This document shows, one piece after another, positions 16,538 to 22,968 of a DNA stretch of 22,968 nucleotides; positions within the stretch are counted from its first letter, which is position 1, and every line of letters starts with the position of its first letter. A program made the position numbers and the translations under genes. Under the pieces are notes generated by a model, which did not search any database, was not told the origin of the DNA, and worked only from the letters and a program-made list of their open reading frames with translations. Source of the stretch: Candidatus Thioglobus vulcanius (GTDB taxonomy: Bacteria > Pseudomonadota > Gammaproteobacteria > PS1 > Pseudothioglobaceae); NCBI GenBank assembly GCA_910595855.1, contig CAJVCJ010000065.1:1-22968 (forward strand). Reading direction: 5' to 3'.

Positions 16538-17942
16538 TAATAACATCCTTTTTTCTAATTTTGTATTGGGCATTTTTATAAATATTTGCCTCTAGTTTCT
16601 GCAATATAGCGCTTAAGCTTGCCATATTGAGTGGCAATAATAAATCAAATAAAGCTTTATCATTCCTACTTAGCTTGATTTGAGTGATTAGGTTTTTGTC
16701 TTTAATAATGCCTCTATTTTTAACTTTAAATAGAAGTATTCCAATAAAAATTCCAATCACAATACCAAGTAATAGGTAGCTGTATTTTAGATTGTTCGCT
16801 AGCGAATTGCTATTAATGTTTGATAGATTTTGATCTATTTTAACGGTTGATTGCTTTTCAAGTTTGGTGTGCTTCACTTGGATGTTAATAGGTTGAGTGG
16901 CAATGTGTTTCTTGCGCTGGGTGGCCTTGTCAAAATAATCAAGCGTAAAACTAGGGATGATGAAATCTTGCTCGCCAACAATGGCAAATTTTTGCTGCCA
17001 TTGTTGGTAATCAAATTCAGATTCATCGCCATAGATAGTGGTATTGGCGATAGCTAGATTATATTTTTCAATGTCTTCAAAGTTTCCATTGCCGCGTATT
17101 GTAATAATAAGGTTGACCGCCTTTCCTGATTCAGGTTTGTTTGTATCAATGCGGGCTTCTATTTTAAAGTCACCAAAAATTCTAAGTTCATCTGGCAAGG
17201 GTTTGACGGTTAGAGTCAGTGAATTAGAGTGGATTTTAATTGTTTTTGAGGCTTGAGGGTTTATCGAAAAATTACCAAATACCCTAGTGTTTTGACTGCC
17301 AACAATCGCCATAACTGGCGGAATATCAAAGTGGCCAAAATCATCAGCAACAATTTTATAGTTAAGCGTATGAATATTATAATTTTCGTCTGAAGCTTGA
17401 GAAGAGTTGTTATTTTTTATAAAAAATAAGCCGGCCACCTCAGGTATTACTAAGCTTAACTGCATACCTTTGGTGGCTGTTTTCTTTTCTTTAATGGTGA
17501 CGGTTAGCTCAGCTTCGTCACCAATGAAAATGGATTTTTTATTAATTTTGGCTTGTAGTATGTAGTTATCACCCATCTTGGTTTTAACGGGTGCCTTAAG
17601 GCTAATATCAATTGGCAAGGTATCTTGCTCTACACCATCAACTGTTAGCGTATAGGTTGGGATGGTTAAATCAGATTGTGGTGAAAAAGCATAGGATTGA
17701 TTGATGGATCTCGAGCGTTTTCCATTAATAATTAGAATTTTTTGAGAATTACTAGTATATAAAACAGGGTTTCCAGCTACGGCATCAATAACTGGAAAGA
17801 TGACATTATTGCCATCTGAGCTTATGGTTAAGATTACTTGATCGCCCGGATAAAACCATGGCTGATTAACACTGGCTGTACTGAGTGCAAAAACAGATGT
17901 GTTAAGGATTAAAAATAAACTACCAAGGATTTTGTTCATCAT
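16515..17942 (-). CDS. batD: BatD-like exported protein
   Basis: A 475-residue protein of the BatD family. It has a signal peptide (about 1-19, ending VFA), a long beta-rich extracytoplasmic region with immunoglobulin-like blocks such as YPGDQVILTI and FIGDEAELTVTI, one membrane segment near 388-407, and a short basic cytosolic tail. Bat proteins were named from Bacteroides aerotolerance. Together with MoxR ATPases they are linked to envelope and oxidative-stress tolerance, but the biochemical role of BatD is unresolved. The ATG at 17942 starts inside batC (23-bp overlap); the next Met (17939) is equally possible. The 3' end carries the selD ribosome-binding site. The assignment rests on architecture and operon position more than on sharp motifs. 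Confidence 0.85.
   Translation of the reverse strand: MMNKILGSLFLILNTSVFALSTASVNQPWFYPGDQVILTISSDGNNVIFPVIDAVAGNPVLYTSNSQKILIINGKRSRSINQSYAFSPQSDLTIPTYTLTVDGVEQDTLPIDISLKAPVKTKMGDNYILQAKINKKSIFIGDEAELTVTIKEKKTATKGMQLSLVIPEVAGLFFIKNNNSSQASDENYNIHTLNYKIVADDFGHFDIPPVMAIVGSQNTRVFGNFSINPQASKTIKIHSNSLTLTVKPLPDELRIFGDFKIEARIDTNKPESGKAVNLIITIRGNGNFEDIEKYNLAIANTTIYGDESEFDYQQWQQKFAIVGEQDFIIPSFTLDYFDKATQRKKHIATQPINIQVKHTKLEKQSTVKIDQNLSNINSNSLANNLKYSYLLLGIVIGIFIGILLFKVKNRGIIKDKNLITQIKLSRNDKALFDLLLPLNMASLSAILQKLEANIYKNAQYKIRKKDVINAIKSEH
16545..16550 (-). promoter_or_regulatory. Ribosome-binding site of selD
   Basis: AAGGAT, within an A-rich stretch at the end of batD, is 7 nt before the ATG at 16537 and decides that start over the upstream in-frame ATG at 16573. 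Confidence 0.7.
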
Positions 17943-18525
17943 TGTCTTGTTGATTATTGAGAGGGATCATAAGGGTTCTGAGTTTCTTATTAAGCGACTT
18001 CTCCCATCGCTGTTGTTTGATTGTATTGAGTTTATTTCTTTGTTGCTGTTTGTTTTTAGTTTTCTTTTTGCTGTTTTTGTTGTTAGGGTTTTTCTTCTGC
18101 TTGTTTTTAGCTTTTTTATTTTCTTTATTATTTGATTTTTTTCTTTTTTGTTTTTTTAACAACTCTAAATTAAACGTCGCATCTTTGTCAGATTTTAACT
18201 TTAAAGCAGCCTTGTAGCTATCAATAGCTTCATTAATTTTCCCTGATTTGGCATAAGCATTGCCTGAATTGTATAAGCGATCAAAGCTAAGGTCGTTGTG
18301 CTTTACACTTTGATACTTCTTTAAAGATTGTTTGTATAGGCCTTGTTTGTATAGGCTGTTTGCTTGATTTAAGCGTGCAGCATCATTATCAATGTTGTTA
18401 AATTTTTCACCAGCAAGTTTAAATTGTTGATTTTCATAGGCGCTATTAGCTTGATAAATACTCAAAAAGTCAAATAGACCCGCTTCCACATTAAAAGAAA
18501 TCAGTAGTGTGAATAAGAACTTCAT
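17920..18525 (-). CDS. batC: BatC-like TPR protein with Lys/Asn-rich tail
   Basis: A 201-residue protein with a short hydrophobic N-terminus (probable signal or anchor, residues 1-15). Two or so tetratricopeptide-like helical repeats follow (about 25-115), including YNSGNAYAKSGKINEAIDSY. Residues 124-165 are low-complexity, dominated by Lys, Asn and Gln. The tail has RWEKSLNK-type residues where BatC proteins often carry a conserved W/LR block. TPR proteins usually bind partners, here presumably BatA, BatB or BatD. It shares 4 bp (ATGA) with batB upstream and 23 bp with batD downstream. The plus strand across the basic stretch reads as a spurious Leu/Phe-rich frame. Confidence 0.8.
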   Translation of the reverse strand: MKFLFTLLISFNVEAGLFDFLSIYQANSAYENQQFKLAGEKFNNIDNDAARLNQANSLYKQGLYKQSLKKYQSVKHNDLSFDRLYNSGNAYAKSGKINEAIDSYKAALKLKSDKDATFNLELLKKQKRKKSNNKENKKAKNKQKKNPNNKNSKKKTKNKQQQRNKLNTIKQQRWEKSLNKKLRTLMIPLNNQQDNDEQNPW

Positions 18526-19487
18526 GACTTTCTTGGTAGTGAGAAAAAAACAAAAAATAACAACAATAAAGCAAGTGACAATGGGTAATAAAACAGTTGT
18601 TGTTTTTGAATAATGCTTGTATCTTTGTTGCTTGAAAGCTGCTTGAAATTATTAATATACTTAGATAAGGCTTCACCACCCAGTGAATATTTCAAATAGC
18701 CACCTTGAGTATGCTTACCAAGATCTTTAATATGTGGGTTACTTTTAACAATCACAAGATTGCCATAATCATCTTCTAAAATTCCAGATTCAATGGGAAT
18801 GCTACTGCCCTGCTCACTAGCAACATCAAAGATAAATACTTGAATGTTGTGCTCATTGGCAAAATCAATCTCATCGCTAAAATCAGTCCTATCACCACCA
18901 TCGGTTAACAATAACAGTTGTTTTGTCGATGTGTGATCAAACAGATCATTTGCAGAATTTAAAATATTGAGTATATTGGTGCCTGTCAAACTAATGCTAT
19001 CTAGGTATAGGTTTTTAATCAAAAATTTAAGACTGGAAAAATCATCGGTTAGTGGTGATATTAAAAATGCCTGATTGGCAAAACCTAAAATAGCAATACG
19101 AGTATCTTTAATCTTATCAAGACTGTTAAGCAGTTTGTTTTTTGCGAACTCAAATCGATTGGGATAGATGTCATTAGCCAGCATAGACTTTGACATATCA
19201 ATTGCAATGATAATATCGCTAAGTTGCTTACTTACCTTTATTTCACCACTTTCAAGCGTAGGCCTGCTAAGCGCAATAAGAATTAACACCATACTTAGCA
19301 ACAACAACTTAAGGCGTGTTTTTGTCGATGTCTTGTGATTGTTCAGGCTAATTTTGGCCAGCACTTCTGCTGAAAACAGATCTTCGATATGGCTATTCTT
19401 ACTATGGATAAAAAACCATAGTAATGCCACAGGTATGATCAGATATAGTAGTTCTATTTGTTCAAAATCCATGTGTTTTTTCGCCAA
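18522..19487 (-). CDS. batB: BatB-like membrane VWA protein
   Basis: A 321-residue protein with hydrophobic segments near 12-27 and 58-75, a von Willebrand A domain, and a C-terminal membrane segment near 299-316. The metal-binding (MIDAS) site is intact: DMSKSM (97-102), a Thr in SLTGTN (166-171) and LTDGGD (194-199). VWA proteins next to MoxR ATPases are thought to be remodelled or activated by MoxR, with the domain exposed on one side of the membrane. The start is uncertain: 19487 overlaps batA by 34 bp, and an ATG at 19472 (MDFEQIELLYL) also fits. It ends with a 4-bp overlap with batC. Confidence 0.87.
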   Translation of the reverse strand: MAKKHMDFEQIELLYLIIPVALLWFFIHSKNSHIEDLFSAEVLAKISLNNHKTSTKTRLKLLLLSMVLILIALSRPTLESGEIKVSKQLSDIIIAIDMSKSMLANDIYPNRFEFAKNKLLNSLDKIKDTRIAILGFANQAFLISPLTDDFSSLKFLIKNLYLDSISLTGTNILNILNSANDLFDHTSTKQLLLLTDGGDRTDFSDEIDFANEHNIQVFIFDVASEQGSSIPIESGILEDDYGNLVIVKSNPHIKDLGKHTQGGYLKYSLGGEALSKYINNFKQLSSNKDTSIIQKQQLFYYPLSLALLLLFFVFFSLPRKS

Positions 19488-20347
19488 AAATAAATCAATA
19501 AAAATACTAGTGATAGCCCTAGTGGGTAATGAAAGTAATAGGTTTTTTTCTCATATTTGTGAATGTTAATTTTGCTTTTTTCTAATTGGTTAATTTGCTT
19601 ATAAATTTTCTGAATGCTTTCCTGACTATTAGCTGAAAAGAATTTAGCACCAGTGCTGTTGGCGATATGCTTGAGTATATCGGCATTGTAGTCGCGCTCA
19701 TTGCCTACTGCCACAGTATAAATTTTAATTTTGTTTTTCTTAACGCGCTCAAGTGCTATATCCAATGGTACGCTATCAGCATTATCCTTGCCATCCGTTA
19801 ATAAGATGGCAATGCGCTCTTTAGATTTAGAATTATTGAATAGCTTTGCACTTAAAAATAACGCTTCATAAAGTGCAGTTTTACGCTTACCAGCCACACC
19901 AATTTCAATGTTATCAAGCATTTTTATAACGCTTTTTTTGTCATATGTGAGCGGCACAACTGTATAGGCAAAATCTGCAAAAATACTGAGCGCTAATTTG
20001 TCAGTTTTACGCTGTGAAATAAAATCAATCATAATTGATTTAACGATTCTGAATTTGTCCTGATAGGCCATTGATCCAGAAGCATCTAAAATCAAGGATA
20101 TTTCATGACCTTTTGAATTGTCCAAAATTATTTGCTGTGTTTTAATTGGACTAGCAAGTCCGATCACCAGCAAACCAAGAGAGGCAGCCTTAAGAATATT
20201 GAGTAGTAATTGTTTGGATTTGGTAAGACTGGTTAATAACGCAGTATTTGGAAAGTAGATAGCACGCTTTTTTTCTTTGCAAAGTAGCATGCAACCTGCA
20301 ATTAATATTAGCAGTAGAAAGGCATAAGGATTCTCAAAGCTCAGCAT
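19454..20347 (-). CDS. batA: BatA-like membrane VWA protein
   Basis: A 297-residue protein with N-terminal hydrophobic segments (about 8-23 and 50-66), a VWA domain and a C-terminal membrane helix near 269-290. The MIDAS residues are present: DASGSM (88-93), T157 in GKRKTALYEA and LTDGKDN (183-189). It differs from the adjacent BatB in sequence but shares its layout, so the two are probably ancient duplicates working as a pair. Its start overlaps the DUF4381 gene by 14 bp, and it overlaps batB by 34 bp, the longest overlap in the string. Confidence 0.88.
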   Translation of the reverse strand: MLSFENPYAFLLLILIAGCMLLCKEKKRAIYFPNTALLTSLTKSKQLLLNILKAASLGLLVIGLASPIKTQQIILDNSKGHEISLILDASGSMAYQDKFRIVKSIMIDFISQRKTDKLALSIFADFAYTVVPLTYDKKSVIKMLDNIEIGVAGKRKTALYEALFLSAKLFNNSKSKERIAILLTDGKDNADSVPLDIALERVKKNKIKIYTVAVGNERDYNADILKHIANSTGAKFFSANSQESIQKIYKQINQLEKSKINIHKYEKKTYYFHYPLGLSLVFLLIYFWRKNTWILNK

Positions 20348-20699
20348 TAATAAAGTCCTTGATTTTTCCTATTAATACTGGATCAAGCTCAGCAACTTGT
20401 TTCTTGTATTTGTATTGCGTTAACGCTTGATTTATCTGCTTAAGTTGATCTTTATTATCATGGTTACATAAACATTCAGTGTATTTCTTAAAGCTATAGG
20501 CTATCTTTTTGCTGTCTGAAAAATCAAGATTTTGTAATTTCTGCACGGCAATTTTTCGTTTATCGTTGCGCCTTGATGTTGAGGATTTCCAATAGAAAAA
20601 GATAGCTATTAATATGGCAATAAATACAATTATTAGAAGATAAACTAAGGAATTATCGTTAATGGTGACAATTGGTTTAATGTCTTTTAACTGGTTCAT
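20334..20699 (-). CDS. DUF4381-like small membrane protein
   Basis: A 121-residue protein with one strong membrane segment (about residues 18-39, VYLLIIVFIAILIAIFFYW) followed by a basic, helical cytosolic part. Size, topology and position between the DUF58 and batA genes match the DUF4381 family regularly found in MoxR/Bat operons. Its function is unknown. The start shares one base with the DUF58 stop (TAATG), indicating coupled translation, and its end overlaps batA by 14 bp. Confidence 0.75.
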   Translation of the reverse strand: MNQLKDIKPIVTINDNSLVYLLIIVFIAILIAIFFYWKSSTSRRNDKRKIAVQKLQNLDFSDSKKIAYSFKKYTECLCNHDNKDQLKQINQALTQYKYKKQVAELDPVLIGKIKDFINAEL

Positions 20700-21511
20700 T
20701 ATCGTAGGATTTGGCTCAGTTTAATAAAGGCGTTATCATCTGTATATATTTTTCCGACATTAACGCCATGTTTTGAAAAATGAGATAAAAGCTGATCATC
20801 TTGAGACAGTAGCTTTGCCTGGTATTTGCTGGCTAATTTTTTGCCCATATTAGCCTCAATGGTACGTCCATTTTCTGCACTAACCAAATCTAACTCTGAG
20901 GCAAACAAGGGTAATTCTTCAAGTGTATCTCGTACGATTATCGCATTAATTTGATGCTTATGAGCCATCAACGAGTAGTCGTGCATTTGATAAAAATCTC
21001 CAACAATAAAGCTTAATGATTTGCTCTGTTGTAAGAGGTAATCATCAAGAGTCTTAAGGTCAGATTGAATATTTAATAAATCCCAAGACTGTATTGCTTC
21101 AATTGCGCGAAGTACGTCACCGGTGTTGTTAAGATGGAATAGTTTTGGCTCACCATTTGTAAAAAATAATAGCTGAGTTTTATTTTGTTGTTTAATCGAT
21201 GAGCAGCTTAACAAAGCGATAATTTCAGCAATGGTGTCACTTTTCAAACGCTGAGAGCCAAAGTGTAGGCTGCTTGATAGTACAATGCAAATGATTACAT
21301 TGATCTGCTTGTTCTCATTAAAGACATTGGTTTGTAAATCACCAGTTTTGGCACTGGCCGAAAAGTTTATTTTACGAACATCATCACCCGCTTCATATGG
21401 GCGAATTTCACAAAAATCCAAACCCTCTCCACGTATTTTTGTTAGCTCTCCAGCTGACTTATTGGTAAAAACATTCTTCTTAGCGCGTAATAGTATCTCT
21501 TGAGCTAGCAT
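20699..21511 (-). CDS. DUF58 family protein
   Basis: A 270-residue soluble protein. The DUF58 signature is near residues 30-64: GLDFCEIRPYEAGDDVRKI followed by NFSASAKTGDLQTNVF, where the family reads RxYxxGDDxRxIdW. The rest has a VWA-like alternating pattern without a full MIDAS motif. DUF58 proteins almost always sit next to MoxR ATPases and are assumed partners, but no activity is established. No membrane segment is obvious, unlike some DUF58 members. It starts 8 bp after moxR ends and is coupled to the next gene by TAATG. Confidence 0.88.
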   Translation of the reverse strand: MLAQEILLRAKKNVFTNKSAGELTKIRGEGLDFCEIRPYEAGDDVRKINFSASAKTGDLQTNVFNENKQINVIICIVLSSSLHFGSQRLKSDTIAEIIALLSCSSIKQQNKTQLLFFTNGEPKLFHLNNTGDVLRAIEAIQSWDLLNIQSDLKTLDDYLLQQSKSLSFIVGDFYQMHDYSLMAHKHQINAIIVRDTLEELPLFASELDLVSAENGRTIEANMGKKLASKYQAKLLSQDDQLLSHFSKHGVNVGKIYTDDNAFIKLSQILR

Positions 21512-21519
21512 GATAAAGC

Positions 21520-22467
21520 TTAGGGAGTTTTGATCGCTTTAAGTATTTTTTGGATGATAAATTGTGTGCTAATATTGTCCGCTTGGGCTTGATAGCTGAG
21601 CACAATTCTATGCTGTAACACTTCGGTAACGACACTGGCAACATCAAGTGGCGTGACAAAATCATTACCCCTTATAAGTGCCTTAGCGCAGCTAGCTTTA
21701 TATAAATCGATACTTGCTCTAGGGCTAGCACCAAATTCTATTAGATCTTTAATGTCTTCAAGTCCATAGTCTTGAGGAAATCGAGTTGCAAAGATAATTT
21801 TAACAATATATTGCTTCACTGCCTCATCCACATGAATCTGCCTGAACTGGTCACGCAACTGTTGGATATCATCCATGTTTGCAACTTGATTGACTGTGTC
21901 AAAGCCACGAATCGCTACTCGATTAACCACCTCTAACTCTTCATCAATAGTATTGTAATCCAAGATGGTTTTAAGCATAAATCGATCAAGCTGAGCTTCC
22001 GGTAGTTGATAGGTTCCCTCTTGTTCAACCGGGTTTTGAGTGGCCATTACCAAAAATGGCTCATCAATTTTAAAACTTTCGTTGCCGATGGTGACTTGTT
22101 TTTCAGCCATTACCTCGAGCAATGCAGACTGCACTTTAGCGGGCGATCGATTAATCTCATCTGCCAATAGTAGGTTGGTAAAAATTGGCCCTTGCTTAAT
22201 GCTAAATTCACCACTTTTTGGATTATATATTTGCGAGCCAGTTAGATCACTAGGAAGTAAGTCAGGCGTAAATTGAATACGCTTAAAATCAATACCGAGC
22301 GCTTTTGCCAATGTATTAATTGCAGTGGTCTTTGCTAAGCCCGGTACACTTTCTACCAAAATATGACCACCAGCAATCAAACCAATCAGTAGATTATCAA
22401 CCAAATTTTCTTGACCGATAATAATCTTTTGAATTTCAGTTTTTATTGTCTTGATCATAGTTGGCAT
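21520..22467 (-). CDS. moxR: MoxR-family AAA+ ATPase
   Basis: A 315-residue AAA+ ATPase of the MoxR group. The Walker A loop is ESVPGLAKTT (39-48), Walker B LLLADEINR (99-107), sensor 1 ATQNP (142-146), and an arginine-rich LPEAQLDRF block follows. MoxR proteins act as chaperone-like ATPases on VWA-domain partners, here BatA and BatB, all encoded downstream in the same string. The ATG at 22467 gives the usual length; a second ATG at 22458 would drop three residues, and neither has a clear ribosome-binding site. It begins 9 bp after the dUTPase stop, so it is probably read from a promoter outside the window. Confidence 0.95.
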   Translation of the reverse strand: MPTMIKTIKTEIQKIIIGQENLVDNLLIGLIAGGHILVESVPGLAKTTAINTLAKALGIDFKRIQFTPDLLPSDLTGSQIYNPKSGEFSIKQGPIFTNLLLADEINRSPAKVQSALLEVMAEKQVTIGNESFKIDEPFLVMATQNPVEQEGTYQLPEAQLDRFMLKTILDYNTIDEELEVVNRVAIRGFDTVNQVANMDDIQQLRDQFRQIHVDEAVKQYIVKIIFATRFPQDYGLEDIKDLIEFGASPRASIDLYKASCAKALIRGNDFVTPLDVASVVTEVLQHRIVLSYQAQADNISTQFIIQKILKAIKTP

Positions 22468-22476
22468 TTGTAATTA

Positions 22477-22968
22477 TTAAGCTGGGTAAGCTGACTCTAG
22501 TTGTTCGTAAAGCTCTTCAGGGGTTAATTCAGGATTATCATCCATGATCTTAAAGGCAACCACATTGTCTTCAACAGCACCCCACATCTTCACGTAAGAG
22601 CCATTTTTGTAGCCATGGTCTTGTCTGAATGTGTTAAGTTGGTTTTTGACTAAATAGCGCTTGTAGAGTTCAGGTATGTCCATTTCCATGTGTGCAATCG
22701 CTTGAAAAAATAAAGCAAACAAATCGTACAGTGAATTTTTAGATGGATCAACGCTAGCACTGGCTGAAACTGCAATTATTTTTTCTAAAATTTCTACTAA
22801 TTTTTCAGGGTCGGTATCACGTTCAGCCTTCATATCATTATAAATCTCAGCGAAACCAGCATCACCAAAATGAATAGCTTCTGACATTAAAAAATGCCAA
22901 ATATCAACCAACTCAACCCTAGCATTATCAAGATCATGAGGTGCTTCAAGGTCTTTCCAGTGCTTCCA
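22477..22968 (-). CDS. Dimeric (all-alpha) dUTPase, 5' end beyond window
   Basis: The reading frame is open to the right edge: at least 163 residues are visible and the start lies beyond the window. The TTG at 22911 is an internal Leu, not a start. It matches the dimeric, MazG-like all-alpha dUTP pyrophosphatase family rather than the trimeric Dut usual in gammaproteobacteria. Key blocks are the metal-site helix ARVELVDIWHFLMSEA, the Asn/Asp-bearing KNSLYDLFALFF, and the nucleotide-binding stretch KNQLNTFRQDHGYKNGSY followed by KMWGAVEDN. The enzyme hydrolyses dUTP to dUMP and pyrophosphate, keeping uracil out of DNA. The stop is 9 bp before moxR, so they probably share a transcript. Confidence 0.88.
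   Translation of the reverse strand, partial: WKHWKDLEAPHDLDNARVELVDIWHFLMSEAIHFGDAGFAEIYNDMKAERDTDPEKLVEILEKIIAVSASASVDPSKNSLYDLFALFFQAIAHMEMDIPELYKRYLVKNQLNTFRQDHGYKNGSYVKMWGAVEDNVVAFKIMDDNPELTPEELYEQLESAYPA

Noticed and set aside
16538..16573. Upstream ATG for selD adding 12 residues
   Set aside because: The AAGGAT site 7 nt before ATG 16537 and the alignment of the YSHGxGCGC motif with E. coli favour the shorter form.
17957..18217. Plus-strand Leu/Phe-rich 'membrane protein'
   Set aside because: It is the complement of the Lys/Asn-rich tail of batC (AAA/AAG codons read as TTT/CTT).
22477..22911. Complete 144-residue gene starting at TTG 22911
   Set aside because: The frame continues open to the window edge with conserved dUTPase residues (ARVE before LVDIWHF), so the gene is truncated by the window.

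Overview
The window is AT-rich, densely packed gammaproteobacterial DNA. NrdA, NrdB, YfaE, SelU, SelD and FadE are close to their E. coli counterparts. Low GC, very short or overlapping gene junctions, an exported DsrE-family protein and a YwqK/MORN_2 repeat protein suggest a sulfur-oxidising relative of the SUP05/Thioglobus group. That placement is inference from gene content, not from a phylogenetic marker. No tRNA, rRNA, insertion sequence, CRISPR array or phage gene was seen.

Left part (1-1.8 kb, minus strand): a protein made almost entirely of thirteen exact 24-residue YwqK/MORN_2 repeats, then a small exported DsrE-like protein. The second gene is divergent from the next block across a gap of about 65 bp that holds a good minus-strand promoter.

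Fatty-acid block (1.9-10.4 kb, plus strand): five genes in one probable operon. They are a 2Fe-2S/FNR-type oxidoreductase with altered nucleotide-site motifs, membrane-anchored FadE, a FadN-type fused 3-hydroxyacyl-CoA dehydrogenase/enoyl-CoA hydratase, a thiolase and a fatty-acyl-CoA ligase. FadD would activate fatty acids, FadE desaturate the acyl-CoA, FadN hydrate and oxidise it, and thiolase release acetyl-CoA. The first gene is a candidate electron carrier for FadE.

Deoxyribonucleotide block (10.6-14.4 kb, plus strand): nrdA-nrdB-yfaE, an aerobic class Ia ribonucleotide reductase with its cofactor-maintenance ferredoxin. Two NrdR boxes 32 bp apart overlap and follow a sigma70-like promoter. 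They show that the true nrdA start is the ATG at 10711.

Minus-strand block (22.97 down to 14.4 kb): one tightly coupled gene string, in transcription order dimeric dUTPase (cut by the window edge), moxR, a DUF58 protein, a DUF4381 protein, batA, batB, batC, batD, selD and selU. Adjacent genes overlap or lie within 10 bp throughout. This joins a MoxR/Bat envelope-stress module to the selenophosphate and tRNA 2-selenouridine genes. The string ends by overlapping the end of yfaE by 12 bp, tail to tail.
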